64,000 nt of DNA, taken from NCBI RefSeq assembly GCF_009674535.1, contig NZ_WKJK01000008.1, forward strand, positions 186,001-250,000, given 5' to 3'. Numbering within the stretch: position 1 is the stretch's first letter; each line of letters starts with the position of its first letter. Under the pieces are notes generated by a model, which saw only the letters and a list, made by a program, of their open reading frames with translations, was not told the DNA's origin and made no database searches. This document shows, in pieces, positions 9,030 through 17,665 of the stretch. The DNA is from Duganella guangzhouensis. Its GTDB lineage: Bacteria; Pseudomonadota; Gammaproteobacteria; Burkholderiales; Burkholderiaceae_D. The translations under genes and the position numbers were made by a program.

Positions 9030-10595
9030 ATGCGCGCGCACTTAAGGGCCGTCACCATGACGGCCGCGATCACGCTGGCGCCTGCCGTGGCGCTGGCCGT
9101 CGCGGCGGCCGATCCGGCGGCAGGGGCCGAAGCTGCGGTGGCGGATGCCACGACGGCGGTCACTCCGGCGCTCATCGCGCTGCAGCCGGCCGATGGTGCG
9201 CGGGAAGTGAATCCGGATACGCATCTGGTGCTGCGCTTCGCCCAGCCGCCGGTGCTGGGCGCATCGGGCCTGATCCGCATCTACGACGCCGCCACCGGCA
9301 AGCTGGTGGACACGCTGGACCTCAGCATCCCCGCCGGCCCAACCGAGCGCACCACGCTGCCACAAGCGCCCTATCTGGCCACGCCCTACGTCTACGCCGA
9401 CGGTCCGCGTGCCACCAACGCCACCACCAAAGCCGGCACACCCTCCACCGGCGCCGATCCCGGCGATCCAGGCCGCTACCAGCTAACCATCATCGGCGGC
9501 TTCACGGACGGTTTCCACTTCCACCCGGTGATCGTGCAAGACACCAGCGCGACCATCTACCCGCACAACAACCTGCTCGCCTATGGCAAGCGCTATCGCG
9601 TGCAGGTGGACCAAGCGGTATTCGGCAAAGCGCTGCAATGGGAATTCAGCACCAAGCCACACGGTCCTGCAAAAGACACCGAGCGCGTGGTAGTCAGCGC
9701 CGACGGATCGGCCGACTTCAGTACCGTGCAAGGCGCGCTGGATCATGTGCCCGACCATCCAGCCAAACGCGTGACCATCTTCGTCCGCAACGGCGACTAC
9801 GAGGAAATCGTCTACTTCCGCAACAAGCGCAATCTCACCATACAGGGCGAGCAGCGCGACAAAGTCCGCATCCATTACGCGAATAATGAAGTATTCAACC
9901 CGCATCCACCCAACATCAGCACCAACGAAGTAGCCGGCACCTTCCCTTCGCGACGCGCGGCCTTCGCGGCGGACAACGTGCGCAGCGTGCACCTGCGCGA
10001 CCTCACGTTGGAGACCACACTGCAAGGCCAGGCCGAAGGCTTGCTGATCACCGGCGCCGAAAATATCGTCGCCAACACCACCATCATCGGCTCCGGCGAT
10101 GCGCTGCAGGTCAACGGCAGCACTTACCTGCCGGATGTCAAAGTCATCGGCGGCGGCGACACCATCCTTGGACGCGGCCCAGCATTCTTCGAGCGCTGCG
10201 AAATCCAGTCGCAGCATGCGTATATGTGGATCCGCAACCCGGCCGGCAATCACGGCAACGTATTCGTCGGCTGCCGCTTCACCACACTGGGCGGCGGACA
10301 AACCGAACTGGCGCGCCTGCCAGCGAACAAAGGCAGGAACTACCCGTACGCCGAAGCCGTGCTAATCGACGCCACGCTGAGCGGCATCAGTCCTGCTGGC
10401 TGGGGACCGGTGGAAGGAGACGTCAGCAACGTACACTTCTGGGAATACAACAGCCGCAATGTGGATGGCACGCCGGTGGATGTCAGCAAGCGCCATCCGG
10501 CATCGCGCCAGCTGACCATGGAGCGTGATGCTGAGACCATCCGCAACTATCGCAACCCGGCGTGGGTGCTGGACGGATGGATGCCGCCGCGCTGA
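9030..10595 (+). CDS. Pectinesterase-like CE8 protein with Ig-like N-terminal domain
   Basis: This is about 521 residues. The export segment is Ala-rich. Residues about 45-215 look like a bacterial Ig-like/SbsA-type domain (PADGAREVNPDTHLVLRF and LLAYGKRYRVQVD). Residues about 220-515 form a CE8-like beta-helix (VVVSADGSADFSTVQGALDHVP). The usual CE8 signatures are modified: the QDTL position reads GDALQ (about 354) and the DFIFG position reads GDTILGRG (about 374). It therefore belongs to a divergent branch, and its substrate may differ from plain methylated homogalacturonan. It starts 11 nt after the GH28 gene and probably ends the operon. A start at the internal Met (9057) is possible. Confidence 0.82.
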   Translation: MRAHLRAVTMTAAITLAPAVALAVAAADPAAGAEAAVADATTAVTPALIALQPADGAREVNPDTHLVLRFAQPPVLGASGLIRIYDAATGKLVDTLDLSIPAGPTERTTLPQAPYLATPYVYADGPRATNATTKAGTPSTGADPGDPGRYQLTIIGGFTDGFHFHPVIVQDTSATIYPHNNLLAYGKRYRVQVDQAVFGKALQWEFSTKPHGPAKDTERVVVSADGSADFSTVQGALDHVPDHPAKRVTIFVRNGDYEEIVYFRNKRNLTIQGEQRDKVRIHYANNEVFNPHPPNISTNEVAGTFPSRRAAFAADNVRSVHLRDLTLETTLQGQAEGLLITGAENIVANTTIIGSGDALQVNGSTYLPDVKVIGGGDTILGRGPAFFERCEIQSQHAYMWIRNPAGNHGNVFVGCRFTTLGGGQTELARLPANKGRNYPYAEAVLIDATLSGISPAGWGPVEGDVSNVHFWEYNSRNVDGTPVDVSKRHPASRQLTMERDAETIRNYRNPAWVLDGWMPPR

Positions 10596-10628
10596 TATAC
10601 TGCCTCAAATTACATCAGGAGGCCCATC

Positions 10629-11111
10629 ATGCGTCCAATGCTCGCGTTGTTGCTGTTGTCTTCCACCGTAGCGCAGGCCGCGCCTGCGGAGGCGCTCAAG
10701 CCGATGGCGTTTTTGGCGGGGCATTGCTGGAAAGGGGAATTCCCTGGCGGGCAGCAGACCGACGAGCATTGCTTCCAATGGACGCTGGACGGACACGCGC
10801 TGCGCGACGTCCACACCGTGCGCGCGCCGGGCAAGCCGGACTACGTTGGCGAGACGCTGTACTACTACGATTCGGCGGCACAGCAAGTCGCCTATCTGTA
10901 TCTGGAAAACAGCGGCGGCTACAGCCACGGCACCATGAAGCCCACCACCACCGGCCTCGAATTCCCCGAAGCGCGCTACATCAACGGCAGCATGGTCCTG
11001 CCCTACCGCAGCCAGTGGACCATCGGCACCGACTCCTACGAAGCCTTCAGCGAAATGTACATCAAAGACAAATGGACCACCCAACTGCGCATGGTGCTGA
11101 AGAAGCAGTGA
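10629..11111 (+). CDS. Secreted DUF1579-like hypothetical protein
   Basis: This 160-residue protein has a short signal peptide (cleaved near VAQA-AP) and a perfect AGGAGG ribosome site seven bases before the ATG. The mature part begins LKPMAFLAGHCWKGEF and has repeated beta-strand patterns (ETLYYYDSAAQQVAYLYLE). This resembles small beta-barrel DUF1579/lipocalin-like proteins that start with an 'LAGxWxG' motif. Its function is not known. It lies 33 nt after the pectinesterase and may be co-transcribed, but nothing in it ties it to pectin. Confidence 0.7.
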   Translation: MRPMLALLLLSSTVAQAAPAEALKPMAFLAGHCWKGEFPGGQQTDEHCFQWTLDGHALRDVHTVRAPGKPDYVGETLYYYDSAAQQVAYLYLENSGGYSHGTMKPTTTGLEFPEARYINGSMVLPYRSQWTIGTDSYEAFSEMYIKDKWTTQLRMVLKKQ

Positions 11112-11381
11112 TCATTTTTTCGAACCACTCGTAAAATAGAAAGAGATGACCAATGTCGCCATCGGCAACACGCCAATCTTAATGACTTCAAATAATGCTG
11201 CAAGCGCCCTATTTTCTGGATAACAGCCGTATCCAACCATGATTGCCGAGCTAATAATCGCCAGTCCTAGCGTTATCTGCTTGGCGAAAACCAAGCGATC
11301 GGCCTCATTGATAGCAACACTTGAATCACGCTGGAAAATGTCCTCGTGATAATTAACGATGGGCTTGTCCGAGATTGGCAT
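11112..11381 (-). CDS. Small two-TM membrane protein, downstream partner of the RHH protein
   Basis: This 89-residue protein has two hydrophobic segments (about 34-54 and about 63-82) and a polar N-terminus. The ATG overlaps the stop of the upstream RHH gene by one base (TAATG), a classic translational coupling arrangement. I do not recognise a named family. The base composition of 11100-11640 is visibly richer in A+T than the flanking pectin genes, suggesting recent acquisition. It could be a small toxin-like membrane protein or simply a membrane partner; the sequence does not decide. Confidence 0.65.
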   Translation of the reverse strand: MPISDKPIVNYHEDIFQRDSSVAINEADRLVFAKQITLGLAIISSAIMVGYGCYPENRALAALFEVIKIGVLPMATLVISFYFTSGSKK

Positions 11382-11605
11382 TATGCCCCCGTCACCAAAC
11401 CGACTACTTCCAATGAATCATCTGGCATGCGCCGGATCAGGCCGAGCGATGAACCATCGCCCTTTCGTTTTTGATCGTCCGCGATTTTCAAAAGCGCAAA
11501 TGCTCCCTTTATCGCTTCTGCCTTCGTAATTCCTCGCTCGCAAGCATAGGCATTCAGGAAGTCATCAATATCTTCCGACAAACTCAAAGTCATGCTTCTT
11601 TTCAT
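11381..11605 (-). CDS. Ribbon-helix-helix (CopG/antitoxin-like) protein
   Basis: This is a 74-residue protein from the ATG at 11605, chosen because GGAGGTG lies just upstream; an upstream ATG at 11629 has no such site. The N-terminus MKRSMTLSLSEDIDDFLNAYACERGITKAEAIKGAF fits a ribbon-helix-helix DNA-binding fold: a short strand followed by two helices. Such proteins act as dimers, often as antitoxins or autorepressors. It is the first gene of a coupled pair with the two-TM protein and has its own TATAAT box. A regulatory or antitoxin role is inferred. Confidence 0.7.
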   Translation of the reverse strand: MKRSMTLSLSEDIDDFLNAYACERGITKAEAIKGAFALLKIADDQKRKGDGSSLGLIRRMPDDSLEVVGLVTGA

Positions 11606-11631
11606 GGCACACCTCCGCATGGTGAACAAAA

Positions 11632-11637
11632 ATTATA
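11632..11637 (-). promoter_or_regulatory. Probable -10 box for the RHH/two-TM operon
   Basis: A perfect TATAAT on the minus strand lies 26 nt upstream of the RHH start codon. No convincing -35 hexamer is visible at 16-18 bp spacing, where the sequence is C-rich. The start-proximal position leaves a short leader containing the GGAGGTG ribosome site. Confidence 0.5.
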
Positions 11638-11679
11638 CTGCGGGGGTTTGGGGCGCGCGTTTGACGCAGGCCAAACGGA

Positions 11680-13242
11680 TCAGGGAGTGACGCGGAAGTA
11701 GTCGATGTCGACGTGGCCGGTGGTGCCGGCGCTGAACAGGCCCATTTGGGCGCCGACCCAGCGGCCCATCCTGGCGGTGAACTGGGCACCGATCGGCGTG
11801 TACTTTTCGCCGTCGACGCTGTACGAGAAATTGGTCACGCCACCCGCCAGCACCTGCATGCGCAGCCACACCTGCGGTGACGACAGCTCGACACCAGCCT
11901 CCTGCTGTTCGTGACAGTTGGCCTCCGCCTTGTAGCAGCTGACCAGCGCCAGCTGGGTGCGGCCATCGGTGCGGCGCGTACCCAGCCAGGCGTAATCGAA
12001 GCCATACATCACCAGCCCCGCCACGCCAGCCTCGCCCAGCGCGGAAGCGTCGACACGCGTGGTGACAGTGAAGGTCTCTGCCGGCAGCTTTTGCAACAGC
12101 ACCGACGGCACATCCCACAGATTGCCGGAACGCGGCTGCGCAAACAAGCGTAAACGCCCATCCGCCACCTGATACCACGACGGCTGCCAGTTAGCATTCC
12201 ACTGCCACTGCAAGCCCAGCGCGGCGCCATTGAATTCATCCGACGTTGGCGGCGCCGCAGCGGTCTGCCCCGCCACCGGCAAACGATAACGCAGCACCGG
12301 CTCCCCCGCCGCCGTGCCGACATCCTTACCGATCAACGGCCAGCCATCGCGCCACGCCATTGGCTGCAGATGCACCACGCGCCCATAAGCGCGCTTGTCC
12401 TGGAAGTGAACGAACCAATCCTCACCCTGCGGCGTCTGCACCCACGCGCCTTGATGCGGACCGTTCACCGGCGAGCCGCCTTGCGCCATCACGATGCGGT
12501 CCTCATACGGCCCGTCGACGCGACGCGAACGGAACACCGACTGCCAGCCGGATTCCACGCCACCAGCCGGCGCAAACACATAGTAATAGCCATCACGCTT
12601 GTAAAACTTCGGTCCTTCCAGCGTGGTGTACTTCGACAGCTTGTTACCGTCGATGATCACCGTACCCTTGTCGTCCAGCAGACGGCTGCCATCCGGCGCC
12701 ATGCGGCGCAGCGTCAGCACGTTGGCGAAACCTGCACGACTCTTGGCCCACGCATGCAGCAGATAAGCCTGACCATCATCGTCCCACAGCGGGGTTGGAT
12801 CGATCAGCCCTTTGCCTGCCGCCAGCAGCTGCGGCGCGCTCCACGGACCAGCGAACTCCTTCGCCGTCATCACGTAGATGCCGAAATCGGGATCGGGATA
12901 GAAAATCCAGAACTTGCCGTCGTGGTAGCGCAGGCAAGGCGCCCACACGCCCTTGCCATGCTGCGGCTTGGCGAAGACATCCAGCGGCACCAACTGCGGC
13001 AAGGCGTGGCCGACCAGCGTCCAGTTGACCAGGTCCGGCGACTCCAGCAACGGCAGGCCGGGCGCATTGTTAAAGCTGGAGGTAATGAGATAGTACTTGT
13101 CGCCCACGCGGATCGCATCCGGATCGGAGTAATCGGCGTGCAGCACAGGATTCTGATAATCGCGCGGAGCGGTCGCGCAGGCGGCCAGCAAGGCCGCAAA
13201 AACAAAGGGCAGACACCGCAACAGTATCCGCCCCATGATCAT
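11680..13242 (-). CDS. GH43-family glycoside hydrolase, lipoprotein (arabinosidase/xylosidase type)
   Basis: This is about 520 residues. The start overlaps the upstream SMP-30 stop as ATGA (ATG at 13242); an ATG two codons later is also possible. A lipobox (FAALLAAC) indicates membrane anchoring. The GH43 propeller shows the general base Asp in HADYSDPDAIRVGDKYYL, LIDPTPLWDDDGQAYLLHAW, and the acid Glu in TTLEGPKFYKRDGYYY. A C-terminal beta-sandwich (about 330-515) resembles the GH43 C2 domain. The family cleaves arabinofuranosyl or xylosyl groups, and the locus suggests pectin arabinan or arabinogalactan side chains as target. Confidence 0.85.
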   Translation of the reverse strand: MIMGRILLRCLPFVFAALLAACATAPRDYQNPVLHADYSDPDAIRVGDKYYLITSSFNNAPGLPLLESPDLVNWTLVGHALPQLVPLDVFAKPQHGKGVWAPCLRYHDGKFWIFYPDPDFGIYVMTAKEFAGPWSAPQLLAAGKGLIDPTPLWDDDGQAYLLHAWAKSRAGFANVLTLRRMAPDGSRLLDDKGTVIIDGNKLSKYTTLEGPKFYKRDGYYYVFAPAGGVESGWQSVFRSRRVDGPYEDRIVMAQGGSPVNGPHQGAWVQTPQGEDWFVHFQDKRAYGRVVHLQPMAWRDGWPLIGKDVGTAAGEPVLRYRLPVAGQTAAAPPTSDEFNGAALGLQWQWNANWQPSWYQVADGRLRLFAQPRSGNLWDVPSVLLQKLPAETFTVTTRVDASALGEAGVAGLVMYGFDYAWLGTRRTDGRTQLALVSCYKAEANCHEQQEAGVELSSPQVWLRMQVLAGGVTNFSYSVDGEKYTPIGAQFTARMGRWVGAQMGLFSAGTTGHVDIDYFRVTP

Positions 13243-14117
13243 GCTCCAAACAGCGTTTCTGCAACGCCTTTGACACCGGGCCGCAGCATCACCACCGAGC
13301 CGCCCCACTCCGCATCTTCCGGCTTGCCGGAGACGATGGAGGTGACCAGCAGCGTGTCCAGATCCTTGCCGCCGAAGGCGCACATGGATGGCTTCAACAT
13401 CGGCACATCAATACGACGATCCAGCTTGCCGTCCGGCGTGAAGCGCAGCACGCAACCGCCGTCGTTACCGCATACCCAGTAGCAGCCATCGGCATCCACT
13501 GCGGCGCCGTCGGGACGACCGGCATAGCTGGTCATGTCGGCAAACACGCGGCGATTGCTCGGCACACCGTCGTCGATATCATAATCAAACGCCCACACCA
13601 TGCGCCGCGCCGGATGCGAATCCGACAGATACATGGTGCGGCCATCCGGCGCAAACGCCGTGCCGTTCTGCGTCACCAGCTCCGACACGAACGGCGCCGA
13701 AATACCGCGCGCCGCATCGTAGCGGAACAGCTGACCGACCGCCTTCACCGCGCTCATATCCATGAACATGGTGCCGGCCCAGAAGCGGCCCTGACGATCG
13801 CAGCGGCCATCGTTAAAGCGCATGCCCTCGCCCAGACCCGAAGCCGGCGTCGCCAGCTTGAGCGCGGTCGCGGCTTGCGCCTCGCCCAGCTCCAGACTGA
13901 AGATACCGGACTCCATGCCCGCGATCAGGCCACCGCCAGCCTTGGCCGCCACACAGGCGACCATCTCGGCGTTGTCCCAATAGCGCACGGCGCCGGACGA
14001 AGCGTCCAGACGCCACACCCGGCGCGCCGGGATATCGACCCAATACCAGGCCGATTCCGCCGCGTTCCAGGTTGGGCTTTCGCCCACCGTGCATTGAACG
14101 CTGTTTACGCGTTCCAT
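13239..14117 (-). CDS. SMP-30/gluconolactonase-family lactonase
   Basis: This is a 292-residue six-bladed propeller. Typical metal-binding and blade motifs are [21 protein letters not shown] (with Glu near 14), [19 protein letters not shown] (Asn and Asp) and [18 protein letters not shown]. The family hydrolyses sugar-acid lactones. Here the likely substrate is a galactaro- or glucarolactone from uronate oxidation, or L-arabinonolactone. Both routes converge on the 2-oxoglutarate semialdehyde oxidised by the upstream gene product. Its start overlaps the end of the dehydrogenase gene by 13 nt, and it is coupled to the GH43 gene downstream. Confidence 0.87.
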   Translation of the reverse strand: MERVNSVQCTVGESPTWNAAESAWYWVDIPARRVWRLDASSGAVRYWDNAEMVACVAAKAGGGLIAGMESGIFSLELGEAQAATALKLATPASGLGEGMRFNDGRCDRQGRFWAGTMFMDMSAVKAVGQLFRYDAARGISAPFVSELVTQNGTAFAPDGRTMYLSDSHPARRMVWAFDYDIDDGVPSNRRVFADMTSYAGRPDGAAVDADGCYWVCGNDGGCVLRFTPDGKLDRRIDVPMLKPSMCAFGGKDLDTLLVTSIVSGKPEDAEWGGSVVMLRPGVKGVAETLFGA

Positions 14118-15682
14118 ACCAGATCGCCGTTCACTACGCGCGGGATCTTCTGTGGGTTGGCGTCCTGCAGCGATTCAGGCAGCAGGTAGGCCGGTACGTC
14201 CTGGTACGACACTGGACGCAGGAAGCGATCGATCGCCGACGCGCCCACCGAGGTGGTGCGGCTGTCCGAGGTCGATGGGAACGGGCCGCCGTGAACCATG
14301 GCGTGCGCCACTTCCACACCGGTGCCGAAGCCGTTGAACAGGATACGGCCCACTTTACGCTCCAGCACTGGCAGCAGCTTGGCGGCCAGTTCCTTGTCGT
14401 CGGCGGTGGCGTGCACGGCGCCGGTCAGCTGGCCTTCCAGATGCTCGGCCACAGCCAGCAGTTCGGCTTCGTTTTCAGCCACTACCAGCAGCGAGGTTGG
14501 GCCAAAGATTTCGCCTTCCAGCGCGGTGTCGGTCAGGAAGCGCTTGGCGTCAACCTGGTACAGGAACGCCTGCGCGCCGCATGGCAGTTCGCCAGCCTGG
14601 CCGGCCGCTACCTGCTTCACGCCTTCCACGCCGGCCAGACCTTTGACGCCGCCGGTGTAGGCTTTGTGGATGCCAGGGGTCAGCATGGTTTGCGCTGGCT
14701 TGGCGCCGATGGTGCCGGCGGCCGCGTCAACGAAGGCTTGCAGCTTGTCCGATTTCAGCGCGATCAGCAGACCAGGGTTGGTGCAGAACTGGCCGGCGCC
14801 CAGCGTCAGCGAATCAGCGAAAGCCTGTGGCAGCTTAGGATTGTCCAGCGCGCCCGGCAGCAGGAACACAGGATTGATCGAGCTCATCTCTGCGTACACA
14901 GGGATCGGTTCTTTACGGGCAGCTGCGGTGTGCATCAGCGCCACGCCACCAGCGCGCGAGCCGGTGAAGCCGACGGCCTTGATGAATGGATGCGCCACCA
15001 GGTTTTGACCAATGGTCTGGCCCGAGCCGATCAACATCGAGAACACGCCTTCCGGCAGGCCGCACTCTTCCACCGCTTTGGCGACAGCCTTGCCAACCAG
15101 TTCCGAGGTACCCAGGTGAGCCGAGTGAGCTTTGACGATGACCGGGCAGCCGGCTGCCAGTGCCGAGGCGGTATCGCCACCAGCCACCGAGAATGCCAGC
15201 GGGAAATTCGAAGCGCCGAACACGGCAACCGGGCCCAGGCCGATTTTGCGCAGGCGCAGGTCAGGACGTGGCGCAGGCGCGCGGTCCGGCAGCGCGCTAT
15301 CCAGCGCGGCGGACTGGAAGCGGCCATCGCGCACCACTTTGGCGAACAGACGCAGCTGGCCCACGGTACGGCCACGCTCGCCTTCCAGGCGGGCTTGCGG
15401 CAGACCGGTTTCCTGCATCGCGCGTTCGATCAGGGTCGGGCCCAGATCCAGGATGCGGTCAGCGATGGTTTCCAGGAATTTGGCGCGCTGTTCCAGGCCG
15501 GTGGCACGGTACACATCGAAGGCCGCGTTGGCCAGCTCGGCCGCGCGTTGCAGATCGGCGGCACCAGCCAGACCGAATGCCGGTTCGATTTCGACGTTGC
15601 GCGATGGGTCGACGGCTTTCACCGAGCCTTCTTTACCAACGAAGGCGGTACGACCAATGATCATTTCTCCTGCTACTTGCAT
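14105..15682 (-). CDS. 2,5-dioxovalerate (alpha-ketoglutarate semialdehyde) dehydrogenase
   Basis: This 525-residue aldehyde dehydrogenase is of the type-III KGSADH length and style. The Rossmann segment includes [33 protein letters not shown]. The catalytic Glu lies in [11 protein letters not shown] and the catalytic Cys in [10 protein letters not shown]. It oxidises 2-oxoglutarate semialdehyde to 2-oxoglutarate with NAD(P)+, the last step of the oxidative galactarate/glucarate and L-arabinose routes. An AGGAGCG site precedes the ATG. It follows kdgD on the same strand, across a 72-nt gap with a hairpin. Confidence 0.93.
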   Translation of the reverse strand: MQVAGEMIIGRTAFVGKEGSVKAVDPSRNVEIEPAFGLAGAADLQRAAELANAAFDVYRATGLEQRAKFLETIADRILDLGPTLIERAMQETGLPQARLEGERGRTVGQLRLFAKVVRDGRFQSAALDSALPDRAPAPRPDLRLRKIGLGPVAVFGASNFPLAFSVAGGDTASALAAGCPVIVKAHSAHLGTSELVGKAVAKAVEECGLPEGVFSMLIGSGQTIGQNLVAHPFIKAVGFTGSRAGGVALMHTAAARKEPIPVYAEMSSINPVFLLPGALDNPKLPQAFADSLTLGAGQFCTNPGLLIALKSDKLQAFVDAAAGTIGAKPAQTMLTPGIHKAYTGGVKGLAGVEGVKQVAAGQAGELPCGAQAFLYQVDAKRFLTDTALEGEIFGPTSLLVVAENEAELLAVAEHLEGQLTGAVHATADDKELAAKLLPVLERKVGRILFNGFGTGVEVAHAMVHGGPFPSTSDSRTTSVGASAIDRFLRPVSYQDVPAYLLPESLQDANPQKIPRVVNGDLVWNA

Positions 15683-15703
15683 TTTTGTGCGCTCCTATGT
15701 GTG

Positions 15704-15726
15704 AAAAGCGCGGACAAGCCGCGCTT
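15704..15726 (-). terminator. Intercistronic hairpin between kdgD and the KGSADH gene
   Basis: There is a perfect 8-bp stem (AAGCGCGG at 15706-15713, CCGCGCTT at 15719-15726) with a 5-nt loop. In the minus-strand transcript it is followed by only about four U. It is too weak for a full terminator; it may partly attenuate transcription or stabilise processed mRNA ends. Confidence 0.5.
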
Positions 15727-15754
15727 AATGTGTGTTACCCGATAGCTTAGCCGA

Positions 15755-16666
15755 TTACTGCGCGCCTTGCTTGAGCATCAGCTTGTGGAGTTGCTCAACT
15801 TCTTCCGGCGTCAGATCGGTCAGCGGAGCGCGCACCGGACCGGCATCGTGACCAGCCAGTTTGGCACCCGCCTTGACGATCGACACTGCGTAGCCGGCCT
15901 TACGGTTACGGATATCCAGGTATGGCAGGAAGAACTCATCGATCATGCGATTCTGTTCAGCGTGGTTGTCCGATGCCACGGCGTGGTAGAAGTCCATCGC
16001 CAGTTTTGGCATGAAGTTGAACACAGCCGACGAGTACACTGGGGTGCCCAGCGCTTTGTAAGCAGCGGCGTAAACTTCCGCGGTTGGCAGGCCGCCCAGG
16101 TAGCTGAAACGGTCGCCCATTTTGCGCCAGATCGAGACCATCAGTTCGATGTCGCCGATACCGTCTTTGAAGCCGATCAGGTTAGGGCAACGGTCGGCCA
16201 GGATCGCCAGCGAGGTTGGGCTCAGGCGGCAGTTGGCGCGGTTGTAGACCACAACGCCCAGGTTGGTGGCTTTGCAGACTTCCGCCACGTGTTCGATCAG
16301 GCCGTCTTGCGACGCTTCGGTCAGGTAGTGTGGCAACAGCAGCAGACCTTGCGCGCCGGCTTTTTCAGCTTCCTTGGCGTAAGCAGCGGCAACGCGGGTT
16401 GGACCACCAACGCCGGCCAGAATCGGCACCTGGCCACGGCAGGTATCGACGGCGGTCTTGATGATTTCTGGGTATTCCTGTGGGGTCAGCGAGAAGAACT
16501 CACCGGTGCCGCCGGCGGCGAACAGCGCGGTCGCGCCGTACGGTGCCAGCCATTCCAGACGCTCAATATAGGTCGACTTGCGGAAGTTGCCTTCTGCATC
16601 GAAGTCGGTTACCGGGAAAGACAGCAGGCCGGAGGAAAGGATTTTTTTCAGGTCATTCGGTTGCAT
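15755..16666 (-). CDS. kdgD: 5-dehydro-4-deoxyglucarate dehydratase
   Basis: This 303-residue protein is a DapA-superfamily TIM barrel. The start at [10 protein letters not shown] is preferred because GGAG precedes it; an upstream in-frame extension lacks family similarity. Key parts are the [10 protein letters not shown] substrate loop, the Tyr in VVYNRANC and the Schiff-base Lys in IGFKDGIGD. The enzyme dehydrates and decarboxylates 5-keto-4-deoxy-D-glucarate to 2-oxoglutarate semialdehyde, feeding the next gene product. It is the first gene of the minus-strand catabolic operon, with a palindromic operator 54 nt upstream. Confidence 0.93.
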   Translation of the reverse strand: MQPNDLKKILSSGLLSFPVTDFDAEGNFRKSTYIERLEWLAPYGATALFAAGGTGEFFSLTPQEYPEIIKTAVDTCRGQVPILAGVGGPTRVAAAYAKEAEKAGAQGLLLLPHYLTEASQDGLIEHVAEVCKATNLGVVVYNRANCRLSPTSLAILADRCPNLIGFKDGIGDIELMVSIWRKMGDRFSYLGGLPTAEVYAAAYKALGTPVYSSAVFNFMPKLAMDFYHAVASDNHAEQNRMIDEFFLPYLDIRNRKAGYAVSIVKAGAKLAGHDAGPVRAPLTDLTPEEVEQLHKLMLKQGAQ

Positions 16667-16719
16667 TACGGTCTCCAATATTGGCGTCTGATGAGGTGAG
16701 GAACGACATTGCGCGTCGT

Positions 16720-16739
16720 GTTGTATGACATCGTACAAC
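16720..16739. promoter_or_regulatory. FadR/GntR-type operator upstream of kdgD
   Basis: The near-palindrome GTTGTATGACATCGTACAAC has six perfectly paired outer bases on each side and two more paired positions inside. Its size and TTGTA...TACAA form match FadR-subfamily operators. It sits between kdgD and the divergently placed end of the GntR gene, and overlaps the -10 region of the likely kdgD promoter. A matching half-site lies before the regulator gene (17554-17563). Confidence 0.75.
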
Positions 16740-16758
16740 CAGATTCGGACGGAAGCAA
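16730..16758 (-). promoter_or_regulatory. Probable sigma-70 promoter of the kdgD operon
   Basis: On the minus strand, TTGCTT (16758-16753) and TACGAT (16735-16730) are separated by 17 bp. The -10 lies inside the operator palindrome, so a bound repressor would block polymerase directly. The predicted transcript would start about 55 nt upstream of the kdgD ATG. Confidence 0.55.
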
Positions 16759-16800
16759 GCGATTTAACGTAAACCGTCAGATCACCGCCGCGAACGTTGC

Positions 16801-17541
16801 TTATCCGCTCACTTCCTGCTGCGCACGGCGCAGGCGCTCGCGGCTGTTACTCAAATGGGTACGCATCGCGGCGCGCGCCGCCTCCGCATCCTGACGCAGG
16901 ATGGCGTGATAAATATCGTCGTGTTCGCGGTTGACGCGTTCCTGGTAGGCCACCGGATCGTCATGCGCCAGCTGCGCCGAATCGAGGCGCGCGCGCGGAA
17001 TGATGGTGTTGCCGAGATCGCTCAGGATATCAATGAAATAGCGGTTGCCGGTTGCCTGCGCGATCAACAGGTGGAACGCCTTGTCCGACTCCACTGCCCC
17101 GGCGCGGTCCGGCGCGGTGATGATGCGCTTCAGCGCGGCATCCATTTGCTGCACCTGCTCTTCGCTGCGGCGGGTGGCGGCCAGCCAGGCGGCCTCAGTC
17201 TCCAGGCTGATCCGCAGTTCCAGGATGGACAGTACATCGCCAATGGTGCGGATGGTGTCGGACGAGAACAGATTGGACGGCTGCGGCTCCAGCACAAAGG
17301 TGCCGATGCCGTGGCGGGTCTGCACCAGGCCGGCGGCCTGCAGGTGCGAGATGGCCTCGCGCACCACGGTGCGGCTAACGCCGTGCATTTCCATGATGAC
17401 CGACTCGGTCGGCAGTTTCTCGCCCGGCTTCAGCGTGCCGCCCTGGATGCTGCTGGTGAAGGCTTCCACCACGCCCTGGGCGAGGTTGCGGTGCTTCTTC
17501 TTGGGCGGGGCGACGGAGGCGGCTGTTGCGATCTGATTCAT
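16801..17541 (-). CDS. GntR/FadR-family regulator of the uronate/galactarate operon
   Basis: This is a 246-residue protein with a Lys-rich start. A winged helix follows ([42 protein letters not shown], about 41-83). Residues about 100-235 are an FCD domain with metal-ligand patterns in [11 protein letters not shown] and [10 protein letters not shown]. It lies 134 nt upstream of kdgD in the same orientation and is flanked by TTGTATGAC motifs on both sides, consistent with control of kdgD and of itself. Its ligand is probably an intermediate such as galactarate or 5-keto-4-deoxyglucarate (inference). Confidence 0.9.
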   Translation of the reverse strand: MNQIATAASVAPPKKKHRNLAQGVVEAFTSSIQGGTLKPGEKLPTESVIMEMHGVSRTVVREAISHLQAAGLVQTRHGIGTFVLEPQPSNLFSSDTIRTIGDVLSILELRISLETEAAWLAATRRSEEQVQQMDAALKRIITAPDRAGAVESDKAFHLLIAQATGNRYFIDILSDLGNTIIPRARLDSAQLAHDDPVAYQERVNREHDDIYHAILRQDAEAARAAMRTHLSNSRERLRRAQQEVSG

Positions 17542-17553
17542 GGCACGTAAACT

Positions 17554-17563
17554 GTTGTATGAC
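17554..17563. promoter_or_regulatory. Operator half-site before the GntR gene
   Basis: GTTGTATGAC is identical to the left half of the kdgD operator and lies 13 nt upstream of the regulator's ATG. A good matching right half is not seen, so this would be a weaker autoregulatory site. Confidence 0.45.
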
Positions 17564-17665
17564 GACTATTAGGATACACGCATTGGCGTATAAAACGATG
17601 CGCATATTGCCAGAGATTGGCGTCCGATAGTATCGGCTAGGTCATTTTTGCCACAAATTGCAGGG

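Noticed and set aside
8041-9030. In-frame upstream extension of the CE8-like gene across the GH28 gene
   Set aside because: It overlaps a well-supported GH28 gene and would remove the signal peptide; the ATG at 9030 fits better.
14072-15745. 557-codon plus-strand frame opposite the aldehyde dehydrogenase
   Set aside because: It is a shadow of a clearly real gene; the composition is Arg/Gln/His-rich and there is no recognisable fold.
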